7,199 nucleotides of DNA. Origin: Candidatus Margulisiibacteriota bacterium (GTDB taxonomy: Bacteria > Margulisbacteria > WOR-1 > O2-12-FULL-45-9). Below are positions 1 to 5,701 of this stretch, piece by piece (position 1 is the first letter of the stretch; the number at the start of each line of letters is the position of its first letter). The DNA is taken from NCBI GenBank assembly GCA_018817195.1, contig JAHIUL010000003.1:1-7199 (forward strand). Direction: 5' to 3'. Made by a program: the position numbers and the translations under genes. Under the pieces are notes generated by a model, which saw nothing but the letters and a program-made list of their open reading frames with translations, ran no database searches and was not told the DNA's origin.

Positions 1-466
1 AATCCTTAAGTTTGGCGTTGATAAATTCTATGCACAGTGTGAGAAGCTTGGGGTAGATGGCGTAATTATTCCCGATCTACCACCGGACGAGTCGCCAGTC
101 TCCAGTCGCCAGTCTCCAGTCGAGACAATTTGTCTAGTTGCCCCAACGAGTACTGATGAGCGAATAAAACTAGCTGCTGATAAGTCATCTGGTTTTATCT
201 ATCTAGTTTCTGTTGCTGGAATTACAGGGAAGCGCGATGCGCTGGCCGGAGATTTAAAAGAACTTGTTGGCCGAGTGAAAAAGTATTCTTCTCTGCCAGT
301 TGCCGTTGGCTTTGGTATTTCCAAACCAGTTCAAGCTGCGGAAGTTGCCAAAATTGCTGACGGCGTGATTGTTGGCTCTGCCATTGTTGATTTGATTGCT
401 AAAAAGAAAATTTCTGCGATTTCTAAATTTGTTGCTTCGCTGCGCAAAGCCATAGATGCTAGGTAA
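1..466 (+). CDS. trpA: Tryptophan synthase alpha chain, 3' part (partial gene)
   Basis: The gene runs in from the left edge; the reading frame starts at base 2 and 154 codons are visible before TAA at 464-466. TrpA cleaves indole-3-glycerol phosphate to indole and glyceraldehyde-3-phosphate and passes indole to TrpB in the cytoplasmic alpha2-beta2 complex. Family signatures are clear and in order: DGVIIPDLPPDE, LVAPTSTDERI, GFIYLVSVAGITG (the loop over the active site), PVAVGFGIS and ADGVIVGSAIV (phosphate binding). The catalytic Glu and Asp lie upstream, outside the window. Oddity: the helix expected just after PDLPPDE is replaced by sequence encoded by a tandem repeat (91-122), reading SPVSSRQSPVE. 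The segment is about three residues shorter than usual and carries two prolines. The frame stays open and all later motifs are intact, so the gene is probably functional. Its end overlaps the next gene by 11 bases. No trpB is visible; it would have to lie to the left. Confidence 0.96.
   Translation, partial: ILKFGVDKFYAQCEKLGVDGVIIPDLPPDESPVSSRQSPVETICLVAPTSTDERIKLAADKSSGFIYLVSVAGITGKRDALAGDLKELVGRVKKYSSLPVAVGFGISKPVQAAEVAKIADGVIVGSAIVDLIAKKKISAISKFVASLRKAIDAR
91..122 (+). repeat. Heptamer-based 14-base tandem repeat inside trpA
   Basis: The unit gtcgccagtctcca (91-104) is repeated exactly at 105-118 and followed by gtcg, giving 32 bases of perfect 14-base periodicity. Each unit is itself two near-identical heptamers, gtcgcca and gtctcca. 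Because 14 is not a multiple of three, the two copies are read in different frames (SPVSS, then RQSPVE), so selection on the protein cannot explain the repeat. It falls where TrpA normally has a surface helix. It may be an inserted or expanded mobile simple repeat; no copy of comparable length is seen elsewhere in the window. Confidence 0.9.
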
Positions 467-995
467 GATAATATACCGTTTAAAACAATTCTACTTTGGC
501 ATGTTTTCCCGCTACACCAAAGCTGACCAGACTTTTGCCCGCAATCATTTAAATATCCAGGAAATGGCGCTCTTTAACCAGTTGCCTGGGTTTGAAAAAA
601 AACATGCTATTGTGGTTGCGCGTAAAATGTTAGATGCCTCAAGTAATTATCCAAAGCTAGATAAAAGGAAATTAGTCAAACTTGGGCTTCTCCACGATAT
701 TGGCAAGGTTTTGGAAAAAAATTCTATTTGGACAAAATCCATTCTAGTGATTATCAGATTTTTCTTTCCGAACTATTACGATCGTTTGGCTGAAAAGGGC
801 AAAGAGAATCACCGCTATCGCAGATACTATATTCACAAGCACCATGGGGCAGTGGGGGCAGAGCTTTTAGAAAAAATTGGCGAAAGCAGCGATATTCTTT
901 CTATCATTGCCCTGCATGACCCGCGTGTCCATCCCCTTGGCTTCGAACCGCCGCTGGAACAGCAGATTTTGAACCAAGCTGATTCTACTTATTGA
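456..995 (+). CDS. Small HD-domain (HDIG-type) metal-dependent phosphohydrolase
   Basis: This 179-residue soluble protein belongs to the stand-alone HD superfamily, whose members are usually metal-dependent phosphohydrolases acting on nucleotides or signalling nucleotides. The metal and catalytic ligands can all be placed: H50 (EKKHAIVVA), H80-D81 in LLHDIGK, H130 in KHHGAVGAELL, H154 (IIALHDP) and D176 (NQADSTY). An N-terminal stretch (residues 1-45) with the pattern RLKQFYFGMF...ARNHLNIQEMALFNQLP resembles the helical lead-in of the HD proteins common in Firmicutes and candidate phyla, which supports the ATG at 456. ATG at 501 (residue 16) is possible but would remove part of it. There is no Shine-Dalgarno motif, and the start lies 11 bases inside trpA, suggesting coupled translation. 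The substrate cannot be deduced, and a link to tryptophan synthesis is not implied by the family. The last seven bases overlap queF tail to tail. Confidence 0.85.
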   Translation: MLGKIIYRLKQFYFGMFSRYTKADQTFARNHLNIQEMALFNQLPGFEKKHAIVVARKMLDASSNYPKLDKRKLVKLGLLHDIGKVLEKNSIWTKSILVIIRFFFPNYYDRLAEKGKENHRYRRYYIHKHHGAVGAELLEKIGESSDILSIIALHDPRVHPLGFEPPLEQQILNQADSTY

Positions 996-1369
996 GGATA
1001 ATTTGTCTCAACCGTAGTCTTAATCCCGCCGCGCACATTCATCTCCGCAACAATCTTAGCTGAGCGGGGTTTACAAGCCGCTACAAAATCTTCGAGGATT
1101 TTATTGGTCAAATGTTCGTGAAAAATTCCAACGTTGCGGTAATAAATAAAATATTCTTTAAGTGATTTTAATTCAACGCAACCCTTGTCTGGCACATAGT
1201 CAATTATAATCTTGGCAAAGTCGGGTAAACCAGTTTTAGGGCAGACACAAGTGAACTCCGGAAATTCCAGATGAATATTGTAGTCTCGATCTGAATATTG
1301 GTTTTCCCAGGTTTCAATTGCTGGCGTCTTTAGCTGTTTGATGTTTTCTTGTAAACCTTTATAAGACAT
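989..1369 (-). CDS. queF: NADPH-dependent 7-cyano-7-deazaguanine (preQ0) reductase, short QueF type
   Basis: QueF reduces the nitrile of preQ0 to the amine preQ1, the base inserted into tRNA by Tgt on the way to queuosine. The protein has 126 residues, the single-domain (unimodular, Bacillus-type) size. The active-site segment EFTCVCPKTGLPDFA gives the nucleophilic C43 and the acid D50. The NADPH-binding motif VELKSLK is at 65-71, and GIFHE ends in E85. The spacings C43-D50-E85 equal those of the B. subtilis enzyme (C55, D62, E97, from memory). The C-terminal NVRGGI motif is present. It is the last gene of the minus-strand cluster. Its ATG lies inside the end of pyrF (11-base overlap, AATGTCTTATAA), with only a weak GAG in front, so translation is probably coupled to pyrF. 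No other queuosine gene is in the window. It converges on the HD gene with a seven-base overlap. Confidence 0.96.
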   Translation of the reverse strand: MSYKGLQENIKQLKTPAIETWENQYSDRDYNIHLEFPEFTCVCPKTGLPDFAKIIIDYVPDKGCVELKSLKEYFIYYRNVGIFHEHLTNKILEDFVAACKPRSAKIVAEMNVRGGIKTTVETNYPQ

Positions 1370-2108
1370 TGTTTATCTCGTCACGAAGTTTTTGCGCTGC
1401 TGCTTTTGGGTCAGGACTGTAAATTATTGATCGACTTGAGTTTATAATAATTCTCTTCCCGCCTGTTTTAATTACTTTTCCCAAATCCCCGCCTTGAGCA
1501 CCAATGCCGGGAATTAAAATTAGCATGTCGCGGGCAATGTTGCGGATTTCTTTTAGCTGTTCTGGTTTGGTTGCCCCAACTACTAAACAACAATTATTAT
1601 TCTTATTCCATTTAACAGCTTTTTGGGCAACTTGTTTGTATAAATCGTTTTGTGTTTGAAAATCTTTTGACCCTGGATTTGAAGTTAGGCAAAGGATGAA
1701 TACGCCTTTGTCTTTATAATCAAGAAAAGGTTTGATTGAATCTTCACCCATGTAGGGAACAACTGTTATGGCATCAGCCTTGAGAAACTCAAAAGCAGCC
1801 TTGGCATAAGCTGTTGAGGAATTGCCAATGTCGCCACGTTTAGCATCAAGGATTACAGGAATATCTTTTTGTTGGATATATTCAATGGTTTGCGCAAGAG
1901 CTTCAATGCCTTTGGTGCCGTACATTTCATAAAAAGCGCTGTTAGGTTTAAAAGCGCAAACAAAATCTGAAGTGGCATCAATTATCTTGCGGTTAAAATC
2001 AAAAATAGAAGTGGATTTGTCCAGCTTGCTTAAATCAACGTCAAGTCCCACACACAGCAGGCTATTGTTTTTTTGCGAGGTCCTATCTAATTTATCTACG
2101 AAACTCAA
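1359..2108 (-). CDS. pyrF: Orotidine 5'-phosphate decarboxylase, type 2
   Basis: This enzyme performs the last step of UMP synthesis, decarboxylating OMP. The 249-residue TIM-barrel protein has the type 2 signature VILDAKRGDIGNSSTAYA; the catalytic network D88, K90 and D93 lies in DAKRGD and K54 in AFKPNSAF. LCVGLDVDLSKL (18-29) is the usual N-terminal strand. IPGIGAQGGD and IINSSRSI near the end match the phosphate-binding loops. The start is TTG at 2108. No in-frame ATG or GTG precedes it, the next ATG is at residue 62, and MSFVDKLDRTSQKNNSLLCVGLD aligns with normal PyrF2 N-termini. The start lies two bases after the rpsA stop and lacks a Shine-Dalgarno site, so ribosomes finishing rpsA probably re-initiate here. 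The 3' end overlaps queF. No other pyrimidine gene is in view. Confidence 0.95.
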   Translation of the reverse strand: MSFVDKLDRTSQKNNSLLCVGLDVDLSKLDKSTSIFDFNRKIIDATSDFVCAFKPNSAFYEMYGTKGIEALAQTIEYIQQKDIPVILDAKRGDIGNSSTAYAKAAFEFLKADAITVVPYMGEDSIKPFLDYKDKGVFILCLTSNPGSKDFQTQNDLYKQVAQKAVKWNKNNNCCLVVGATKPEQLKEIRNIARDMLILIPGIGAQGGDLGKVIKTGGKRIIINSSRSIIYSPDPKAAAQKLRDEINNVL

Positions 2109-2110
2109 AA

Positions 2111-3646
2111 CTACTGCGCCGGTGTTTCCGGCTTCTCCTCGGCCTTTCCTTCTGCTTCTGTCTTGGCCTCTTCATTGGTCTCCTGTGCCTCAGCCTGTTC
2201 CTGCTCCTCTGCCTCTTCTTCCTCGTATCCTTCCTCAGCTTCACGCTCTGCTTTTTCTTTTTCCTTTTGCGCAATCATGTCAGCAATCGTGACTTTTTGC
2301 ACGTCTTCAGCCGGGGTTGATTTCTTTATTTCTTCTCTTTCTTTTTCCCTTTGTGCCGCTTTGATCGACAGGCCGATCTTTTGTTCTTCCGGCAGAACAC
2401 GCAGGATTTTTGCCTCTACAACATCATCAATTTTGACTGCGTCGGCTGGATTTTGCACTGGCTGCCTGGCCAGTTCAGTGTTATGGATCAAGCCTTCTAA
2501 ACCATTTTCAAGCTCAACAAAAGCGCCGAATTTGGCAAACCGCAGCACCTTTACTTTTACTATCTGGCCGGCTTTATACACATCGCTGGCATTTACCCAG
2601 GGATCGGGCTGTAGTTCTTTTAAGCCCAGGGCAATTTTTTTATTCACTTTATCAACGCCCAGCACAAAAACATCAAGTTCCTGGCCAACTTTTAAAACCT
2701 CTGATGGGTGCTTGACGCGTTTCCAGGAAAGTTCGCTTAGATGGATTAAACCTTCAATTCCGCCCAGGTCAACAAACGCGCCAAAGTTTTTAAGGCTGGT
2801 AACTTTACCTTTTCTGACCTGGCCGACCTGGATTTCTTCAAGCAATTTTAGTGAGATGTGTTTTTCTTTAGCTGATGCAGCTAACTTATGCGACAATACG
2901 ACCTTGCCATGTCGGCGGTTGATCTCTATTACTTTAACCGGCAATGTCTTGTCTTTGAATGAATCAAGGTTTTCTCCGGCTTTCTTTAATACTTGAGAGG
3001 CTGGGATAAAGCCGCGCAAGCCGTTGCAGTCAAGCACCAGGCCGCCCTGAAGCACCTGGACAACCTTGCCTTCGATTACGCCTTTGCTCCTGTAGGCATT
3101 AAAAGCGCTTTTCCAGCAAACCTCTTCATCGGCCCGCTTCTTAGAAAGTAAGACATAGCCTTCTTTGCTTTCTAATTTTTCAATAAAAACATGAATCTCA
3201 TCGCCAACCTTAACAATTTCTTCAGGTGAGTTGAATCCCCTGGTTGACAGTTCCTCAATCGGGATAAGACCATCGGCTTTATATTTAATATCAACAAGCA
3301 CGCCGTTGGGGTCAACTTTGACCACAGTTCCTTTAACAATATCGTCGGCCTTATATTCTTTAAAAGTTGCTTCATAAGTGGATGGCGTGGCTGGTTTTTG
3401 GGGAGATGCAACAGTTGTTTTTGGTTTTGCTGGCTGGCTGATTTTTGTGCCTTGGAATTCTTCTTTTTTCATGGGTGTTGGTTTGTCAGCCGGTTGTTCT
3501 GCTGGTGTTGGTGCAGGGGCAGGGGGCTCTTTTTTTGTAATTGTTTTGCTTTCTTCCAAGGTTTCTTTGATTAGTTCTTCAACCTCAAAAAACTCGTCTT
3601 TGCCTTTTTCGCTGTTTATATTTGTTGCTTTAAGTTCTTCTGCCAT
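2111..3646 (-). CDS. rpsA: Small-subunit ribosomal protein S1 (four S1 domains)
   Basis: S1 binds mRNA on the 30S subunit and helps initiation on structured or weakly marked messages. The protein has 511 residues from ATG 3646. Four S1 (OB-fold) repeats lie at about 100-170, 187-254, 274-343 and 359-430; the third (FGAFVDLGGIEGLIHLSELSW) and fourth (FGAFVELENGLEGLIHNTEL) are the most canonical. The N-terminus has an acidic helical segment (about 18-35, perhaps the S2-docking region, inferred) and a Pro/Lys/Thr-rich linker (37-91). The last 80 residues are a Glu/Ala/Lys-rich, probably disordered tail. The frame extends four codons to a TTG at 3658, but that would place the Shine-Dalgarno site inside the gene; GGAGGA four bases before ATG 3646 decides the start. 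The gene follows pcm by 45 bases and has its own candidate promoter. Four domains fit Gram-positive-like or CPR S1, not the six-domain proteobacterial form. Confidence 0.95.
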   Translation of the reverse strand: MAEELKATNINSEKGKDEFFEVEELIKETLEESKTITKKEPPAPAPTPAEQPADKPTPMKKEEFQGTKISQPAKPKTTVASPQKPATPSTYEATFKEYKADDIVKGTVVKVDPNGVLVDIKYKADGLIPIEELSTRGFNSPEEIVKVGDEIHVFIEKLESKEGYVLLSKKRADEEVCWKSAFNAYRSKGVIEGKVVQVLQGGLVLDCNGLRGFIPASQVLKKAGENLDSFKDKTLPVKVIEINRRHGKVVLSHKLAASAKEKHISLKLLEEIQVGQVRKGKVTSLKNFGAFVDLGGIEGLIHLSELSWKRVKHPSEVLKVGQELDVFVLGVDKVNKKIALGLKELQPDPWVNASDVYKAGQIVKVKVLRFAKFGAFVELENGLEGLIHNTELARQPVQNPADAVKIDDVVEAKILRVLPEEQKIGLSIKAAQREKEREEIKKSTPAEDVQKVTIADMIAQKEKEKAEREAEEGYEEEEAEEQEQAEAQETNEEAKTEAEGKAEEKPETPAQ

Positions 3647-3650
3647 GATT

Positions 3651-3656
3651 TCCTCC
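3651..3656 (-). promoter_or_regulatory. Shine-Dalgarno site of rpsA (start-deciding)
   Basis: On the minus strand GGAGGA is followed by AATC and then ATG 3646, an ideal spacing. It is the only strong Shine-Dalgarno motif placed usefully before a start in this window, and it argues for ATG 3646 over the in-frame TTG at 3658, which overlaps the motif's 5' side. Confidence 0.9.
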
Positions 3657-3666
3657 AAACTTTACA

Positions 3667-3695
3667 AGAATAGCATATTTTGGAGAGGTGGTCAA
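3667..3695 (-). promoter_or_regulatory. Candidate sigma70-type promoter for rpsA-pyrF-queF
   Basis: On the minus strand TTGACC (-35, bases 3695-3690) is separated by 17 bases from TATTCT (-10, bases 3672-3667). Matches to consensus are 5/6 and 4/6. Transcription would start near 3660, leaving a leader of about 14 bases that includes the GGAGGA site. The -35 box overlaps the TGA stop of pcm. Transcription may also read through from pcm, since no terminator separates the two genes. Confidence 0.55.
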
Positions 3696-4336
3696 ACCTC
3701 ACGCCAGCCGAATTTTCCAATTAAAGGCACAAAAACACAGGGGATTGATTCTTCAGTTAAGATTTCATTGCCAGCTTTAAAAACAGTGGTTAAAACCTGT
3801 TGGTAGGTGCTGCCAACCGGCAGAACTAGGCGTCCTTTATCCTTAAGCTGGTCAACCAGCGGTTGGGGGATGCGCGGGCAGCCGGCAGTAACAATTATTC
3901 CATCGTATGGGGCTGAATCCGGATACCCTAAAGTGCCGTCACCAGTGACAAATTTAATGTTATTATAGCCGGTTTGCTGGATTATTTTTTTAGCTTTTTC
4001 TAAGAGCGACTCGACCCGTTCAATAGTTATTACTCTTTGGCAAAGCTGTGACAAAATAGCTGCTTGATAGCCGGAGCCCGTGCCGATTTCTAAAACTGTT
4101 TCATTGCCTTTTAACTTAAGCTGCGCAGTCATGGCCGCGACCATATATGGCTGGGAAATTGTTTGGCCATTACCAATGGGCAGGGCGCAGTCACTATAAG
4201 CTGAATCCCGCATATCTTCTGGCACAAAAATGTGGCGGGGGACGCGGCGAAAAGCATCCAAAACTCTAGGGTCTGAAATTCCTCGTGAAATTATTTGGAG
4301 GTCAACCATTTGCTGGCGCAGTTTGTCATAATCCAT
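3692..4336 (-). CDS. pcm: Protein-L-isoaspartate O-methyltransferase
   Basis: Pcm transfers a methyl group from S-adenosylmethionine to isoaspartyl residues in damaged proteins, starting their repair. The protein has 214 residues, the normal length. Visible motifs are VPRHIFVPE (32-40), the substrate-binding QTISQPYMVA (58-67), SAM motif I VLEIGTGSGY (81-90), the acidic end of the next strand TIER (104-107), GDGTLGYP (132-139), PYDGIIVTA (143-151) and LVLPVG (170-175). The ATG at 4336 is supported by the family-like N-terminus DKLRQQMVDLQIISRGI and by the promoter position. No surE, nlpD or rpoS neighbours are present, unlike in proteobacteria. It is the first gene of the minus-strand cluster, divergent from the speD-like gene, and its predicted transcript has a leader of only about three bases. 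Confidence 0.98.
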   Translation of the reverse strand: MDYDKLRQQMVDLQIISRGISDPRVLDAFRRVPRHIFVPEDMRDSAYSDCALPIGNGQTISQPYMVAAMTAQLKLKGNETVLEIGTGSGYQAAILSQLCQRVITIERVESLLEKAKKIIQQTGYNNIKFVTGDGTLGYPDSAPYDGIIVTAGCPRIPQPLVDQLKDKGRLVLPVGSTYQQVLTTVFKAGNEILTEESIPCVFVPLIGKFGWREV

Positions 4337-4345
4337 AGTTAGCCT

Positions 4346-4374
4346 ATTGTACCTGAAGCAAAAACTCTTGACAA
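4346..4374 (-). promoter_or_regulatory. Promoter of pcm, near-leaderless
   Basis: On the minus strand TTGTCA (bases 4374-4369) is followed after exactly 17 bases by TACAAT (4351-4346). Both hexamers match the sigma70 consensus at 5/6. The expected start is about 4339-4340, only three or four bases before ATG 4336. The -35 box occupies the same bases as the -35 box of the divergent speD promoter. Confidence 0.7.
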
Positions 4375-4395
4375 ATTTGTGAAGTAATTTACAAT
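4368..4395 (+). promoter_or_regulatory. Promoter of the speD-like gene and speB, leaderless
   Basis: TTGACA (4368-4373, perfect consensus) is followed after 16 bases by TACAAT (4390-4395, 5/6). The expected start, six to eight bases past the -10 box, falls at 4401-4403, zero to three bases before ATG 4404. No Shine-Dalgarno site could be transcribed, so the message is predicted to be leaderless. The two divergent promoters cannot be occupied at their -35 boxes at the same time. Confidence 0.75.
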
Positions 4396-4403
4396 AAAGA
4401 GCA

Positions 4404-4847
4404 ATGTTGACTGATCTACAATATGGTTTTGGTCCTCATCTGATGCTTGACCTCTATGGATGTCCCAAGGAAAAATTATCTGATTTGAATTTTGTGCTTG
4501 ATATTCTGGATAACCTGCCTGACAAGATTGGCATGACAAAAATTTCTCCCCCCCATGTTTTTCAATATAATGGAAAAGGAAAGAAGAATTGGGGTGTTTC
4601 AGGCGTGGTTTTAATCTCAGAATCCCATATTTCTATCCATACTTTCCCGGAAAACAACCATGCGTTTATTGATATTTTTTCCTGCAAGGAATTCGATACT
4701 AACTTTGCCCGTGATGAACTGGTTTCCTTGTTCCAGGCTGGTCGCCATCAGGAAATGGTGAAAAACCGCGGCGCAGAATTTCCCCAGAATGTGCGCGAAG
4801 TAACTGACATTGTTCATCAGGAGCGTTTAGAACACGTTCGTGTCTAA
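4404..4847 (+). CDS. speD: SpeD-family pyruvoyl decarboxylase (S-adenosylmethionine decarboxylase proenzyme or derived amino acid decarboxylase)
   Basis: The 147-residue protein is a class 1b SpeD (SpeH-type) proenzyme. FGPHLMLDLYGC (9-20) matches the family N-terminus. The self-cleavage site is in SESHISIHTFPE: Ser74 becomes the pyruvoyl group, H79 is the processing histidine and C94 (IFSCKEF) the catalytic cysteine. The spacings of 5 and 20 from the serine equal those of the Thermotoga enzyme (S63, H68, C83, from memory). Differences from the short canonical form are a longer loop before GVSGVV (residues 50-63), IHTFPE in place of the usual IHTWPE, and an extended C-terminus. Established members make decarboxylated SAM for spermidine synthesis. 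Relatives are reported, as I recall, to have become pyruvoyl-dependent ornithine or arginine decarboxylases. Overlap with an agmatinase gene (TAATG) and absence of a neighbouring spermidine synthase make the arginine option worth testing. The family is certain; the substrate is not. Confidence 0.92.
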   Translation: MLTDLQYGFGPHLMLDLYGCPKEKLSDLNFVLDILDNLPDKIGMTKISPPHVFQYNGKGKKNWGVSGVVLISESHISIHTFPENNHAFIDIFSCKEFDTNFARDELVSLFQAGRHQEMVKNRGAEFPQNVREVTDIVHQERLEHVRV

Positions 4848-5701
4848 TGAGTAAACTAAAGCCCAATCGGGTCCAATTCCTCGAATATAAACCAGCTGAA
4901 GTGGATTATGCTGCTGCCAAATTTGTTGTTCTTCCTGTTCCTTATGAAGCTACAACTACATATGGCAAAGGAACAAAAAATGGCCCAGCCGCCATTCTCT
5001 CCGCGTCACAATACGTGGAAAACTTTGATGAGGAATTGTGGCATGAGCCGTGTGAGGAGGCGGGGATTTTTACGGGGAGGCCTGTTTCGGTTGGCGAGTT
5101 GTCGGGTAAGCGGGTTGCGGGTGTGTTGGCAGATAATAAGGTACCAGTAATTCTTGGGGGAGAGCATTCAATTACGCCGTTAGTGGTTAGGGCTTGTGCA
5201 GAGAAGTATAAAGACTTATCTGTCCTCCAGTTTGATGCTCATGCTGATTTGCGCGATACGTATCATGGAGCAAAAGACAGTCATGCTTGCGTCATGCGAC
5301 GGGTATTAGAAATATGTCCAGCAGTCCAGGTTGGCATCAGGAGTATTTCTGAAGAAGGCTATGAATTCGCTAAAAAAACTGGGCAGTTGAGCAAAATCCA
5401 TTGGGCAGAACATTTAGAAATAGCTGATAAGATTACAACTCAACTATCAAATAATGTATATATTACATTTGATGTTGATGCTTTTGACCCTGCCATTATG
5501 CCAAGCACCGGCACGCCGGAGCCAGGTGGGTTACTATGGTACGAGGCCTTGGACATTTTGAAAGCGGTTTGCCGCCAGAAAAATGTTGTCGGCTTTGATG
5601 TAACAGAGTTTTCCCCGCAAAAGGGCAATCGTGCTCCAGATTTTATGATTGCCAGGTTGATTTACAAGATAATGGGTTTTATCGGGGCAAAGAATCAATA
5701 G
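4847..5701 (+). CDS. speB: Agmatinase-family ureohydrolase
   Basis: Agmatinase hydrolyses agmatine to putrescine and urea with a two-manganese centre. The protein has 284 residues. All six metal ligands are present: H107 in GGEHS, D130, H132 and D134 in FDAHADLRD, and D209 and D211 in TFDVDAFDPAIMPSTGTPEPGG. SHACVMRR (145-152) and FDVTEFSP (250-257) follow the agmatinase pattern rather than the arginase one. The ATG shares its A with the stop of the speD-like gene, so translation is coupled and the two products should be made in similar amounts. An alternative role is N1-aminopropylagmatine ureohydrolase, as in Thermus, where SpeB acts after spermidine synthase. The region between residues 66 and 100 is shorter than in many agmatinases and is encoded by an unusually G-rich stretch. 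The 3' end overlaps gltX by 23 bases. Confidence 0.93.
   Translation: MSKLKPNRVQFLEYKPAEVDYAAAKFVVLPVPYEATTTYGKGTKNGPAAILSASQYVENFDEELWHEPCEEAGIFTGRPVSVGELSGKRVAGVLADNKVPVILGGEHSITPLVVRACAEKYKDLSVLQFDAHADLRDTYHGAKDSHACVMRRVLEICPAVQVGIRSISEEGYEFAKKTGQLSKIHWAEHLEIADKITTQLSNNVYITFDVDAFDPAIMPSTGTPEPGGLLWYEALDILKAVCRQKNVVGFDVTEFSPQKGNRAPDFMIARLIYKIMGFIGAKNQ

Noticed and set aside
992..1011. Inverted repeat TTGAG/CTCAA at the HD-queF junction as a bidirectional terminator
   Set aside because: There are five AT-rich pairs with a ten-base loop and no flanking T-run, too weak to call.
2163..2996. Long open plus-strand frame (277 codons) antisense to rpsA, rich in Ser, Phe and Thr
   Set aside because: It is the complement of a well-supported rpsA with low-complexity purine-rich codons, which leaves few stops on the other strand. 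The predicted peptide has no recognisable domain.
3647..3658. Extension of rpsA to the in-frame TTG at 3658
   Set aside because: It would place GGAGGA inside the coding sequence, while ATG 3646 is perfectly spaced from that motif.
3685..3700. Inverted repeat GAGGT/ACCTC at the end of pcm as a terminator
   Set aside because: The stem has only five pairs and no T-run follows in the pcm direction; the same bases form the -35 region of the rpsA promoter.
3378..3806. Plus-strand frame (142 codons) spanning the rpsA start, its promoter and the end of pcm
   Set aside because: It is antisense to two confirmed genes, has no ribosome site and no recognisable motif, and its Gly/Ser-rich content mirrors the Pro-rich S1 linker.
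5052..5080. G-run cluster in speB as a G-quadruplex
   Set aside because: Only two runs of four G are present, the others are doublets, and it lies within a conserved coding frame.
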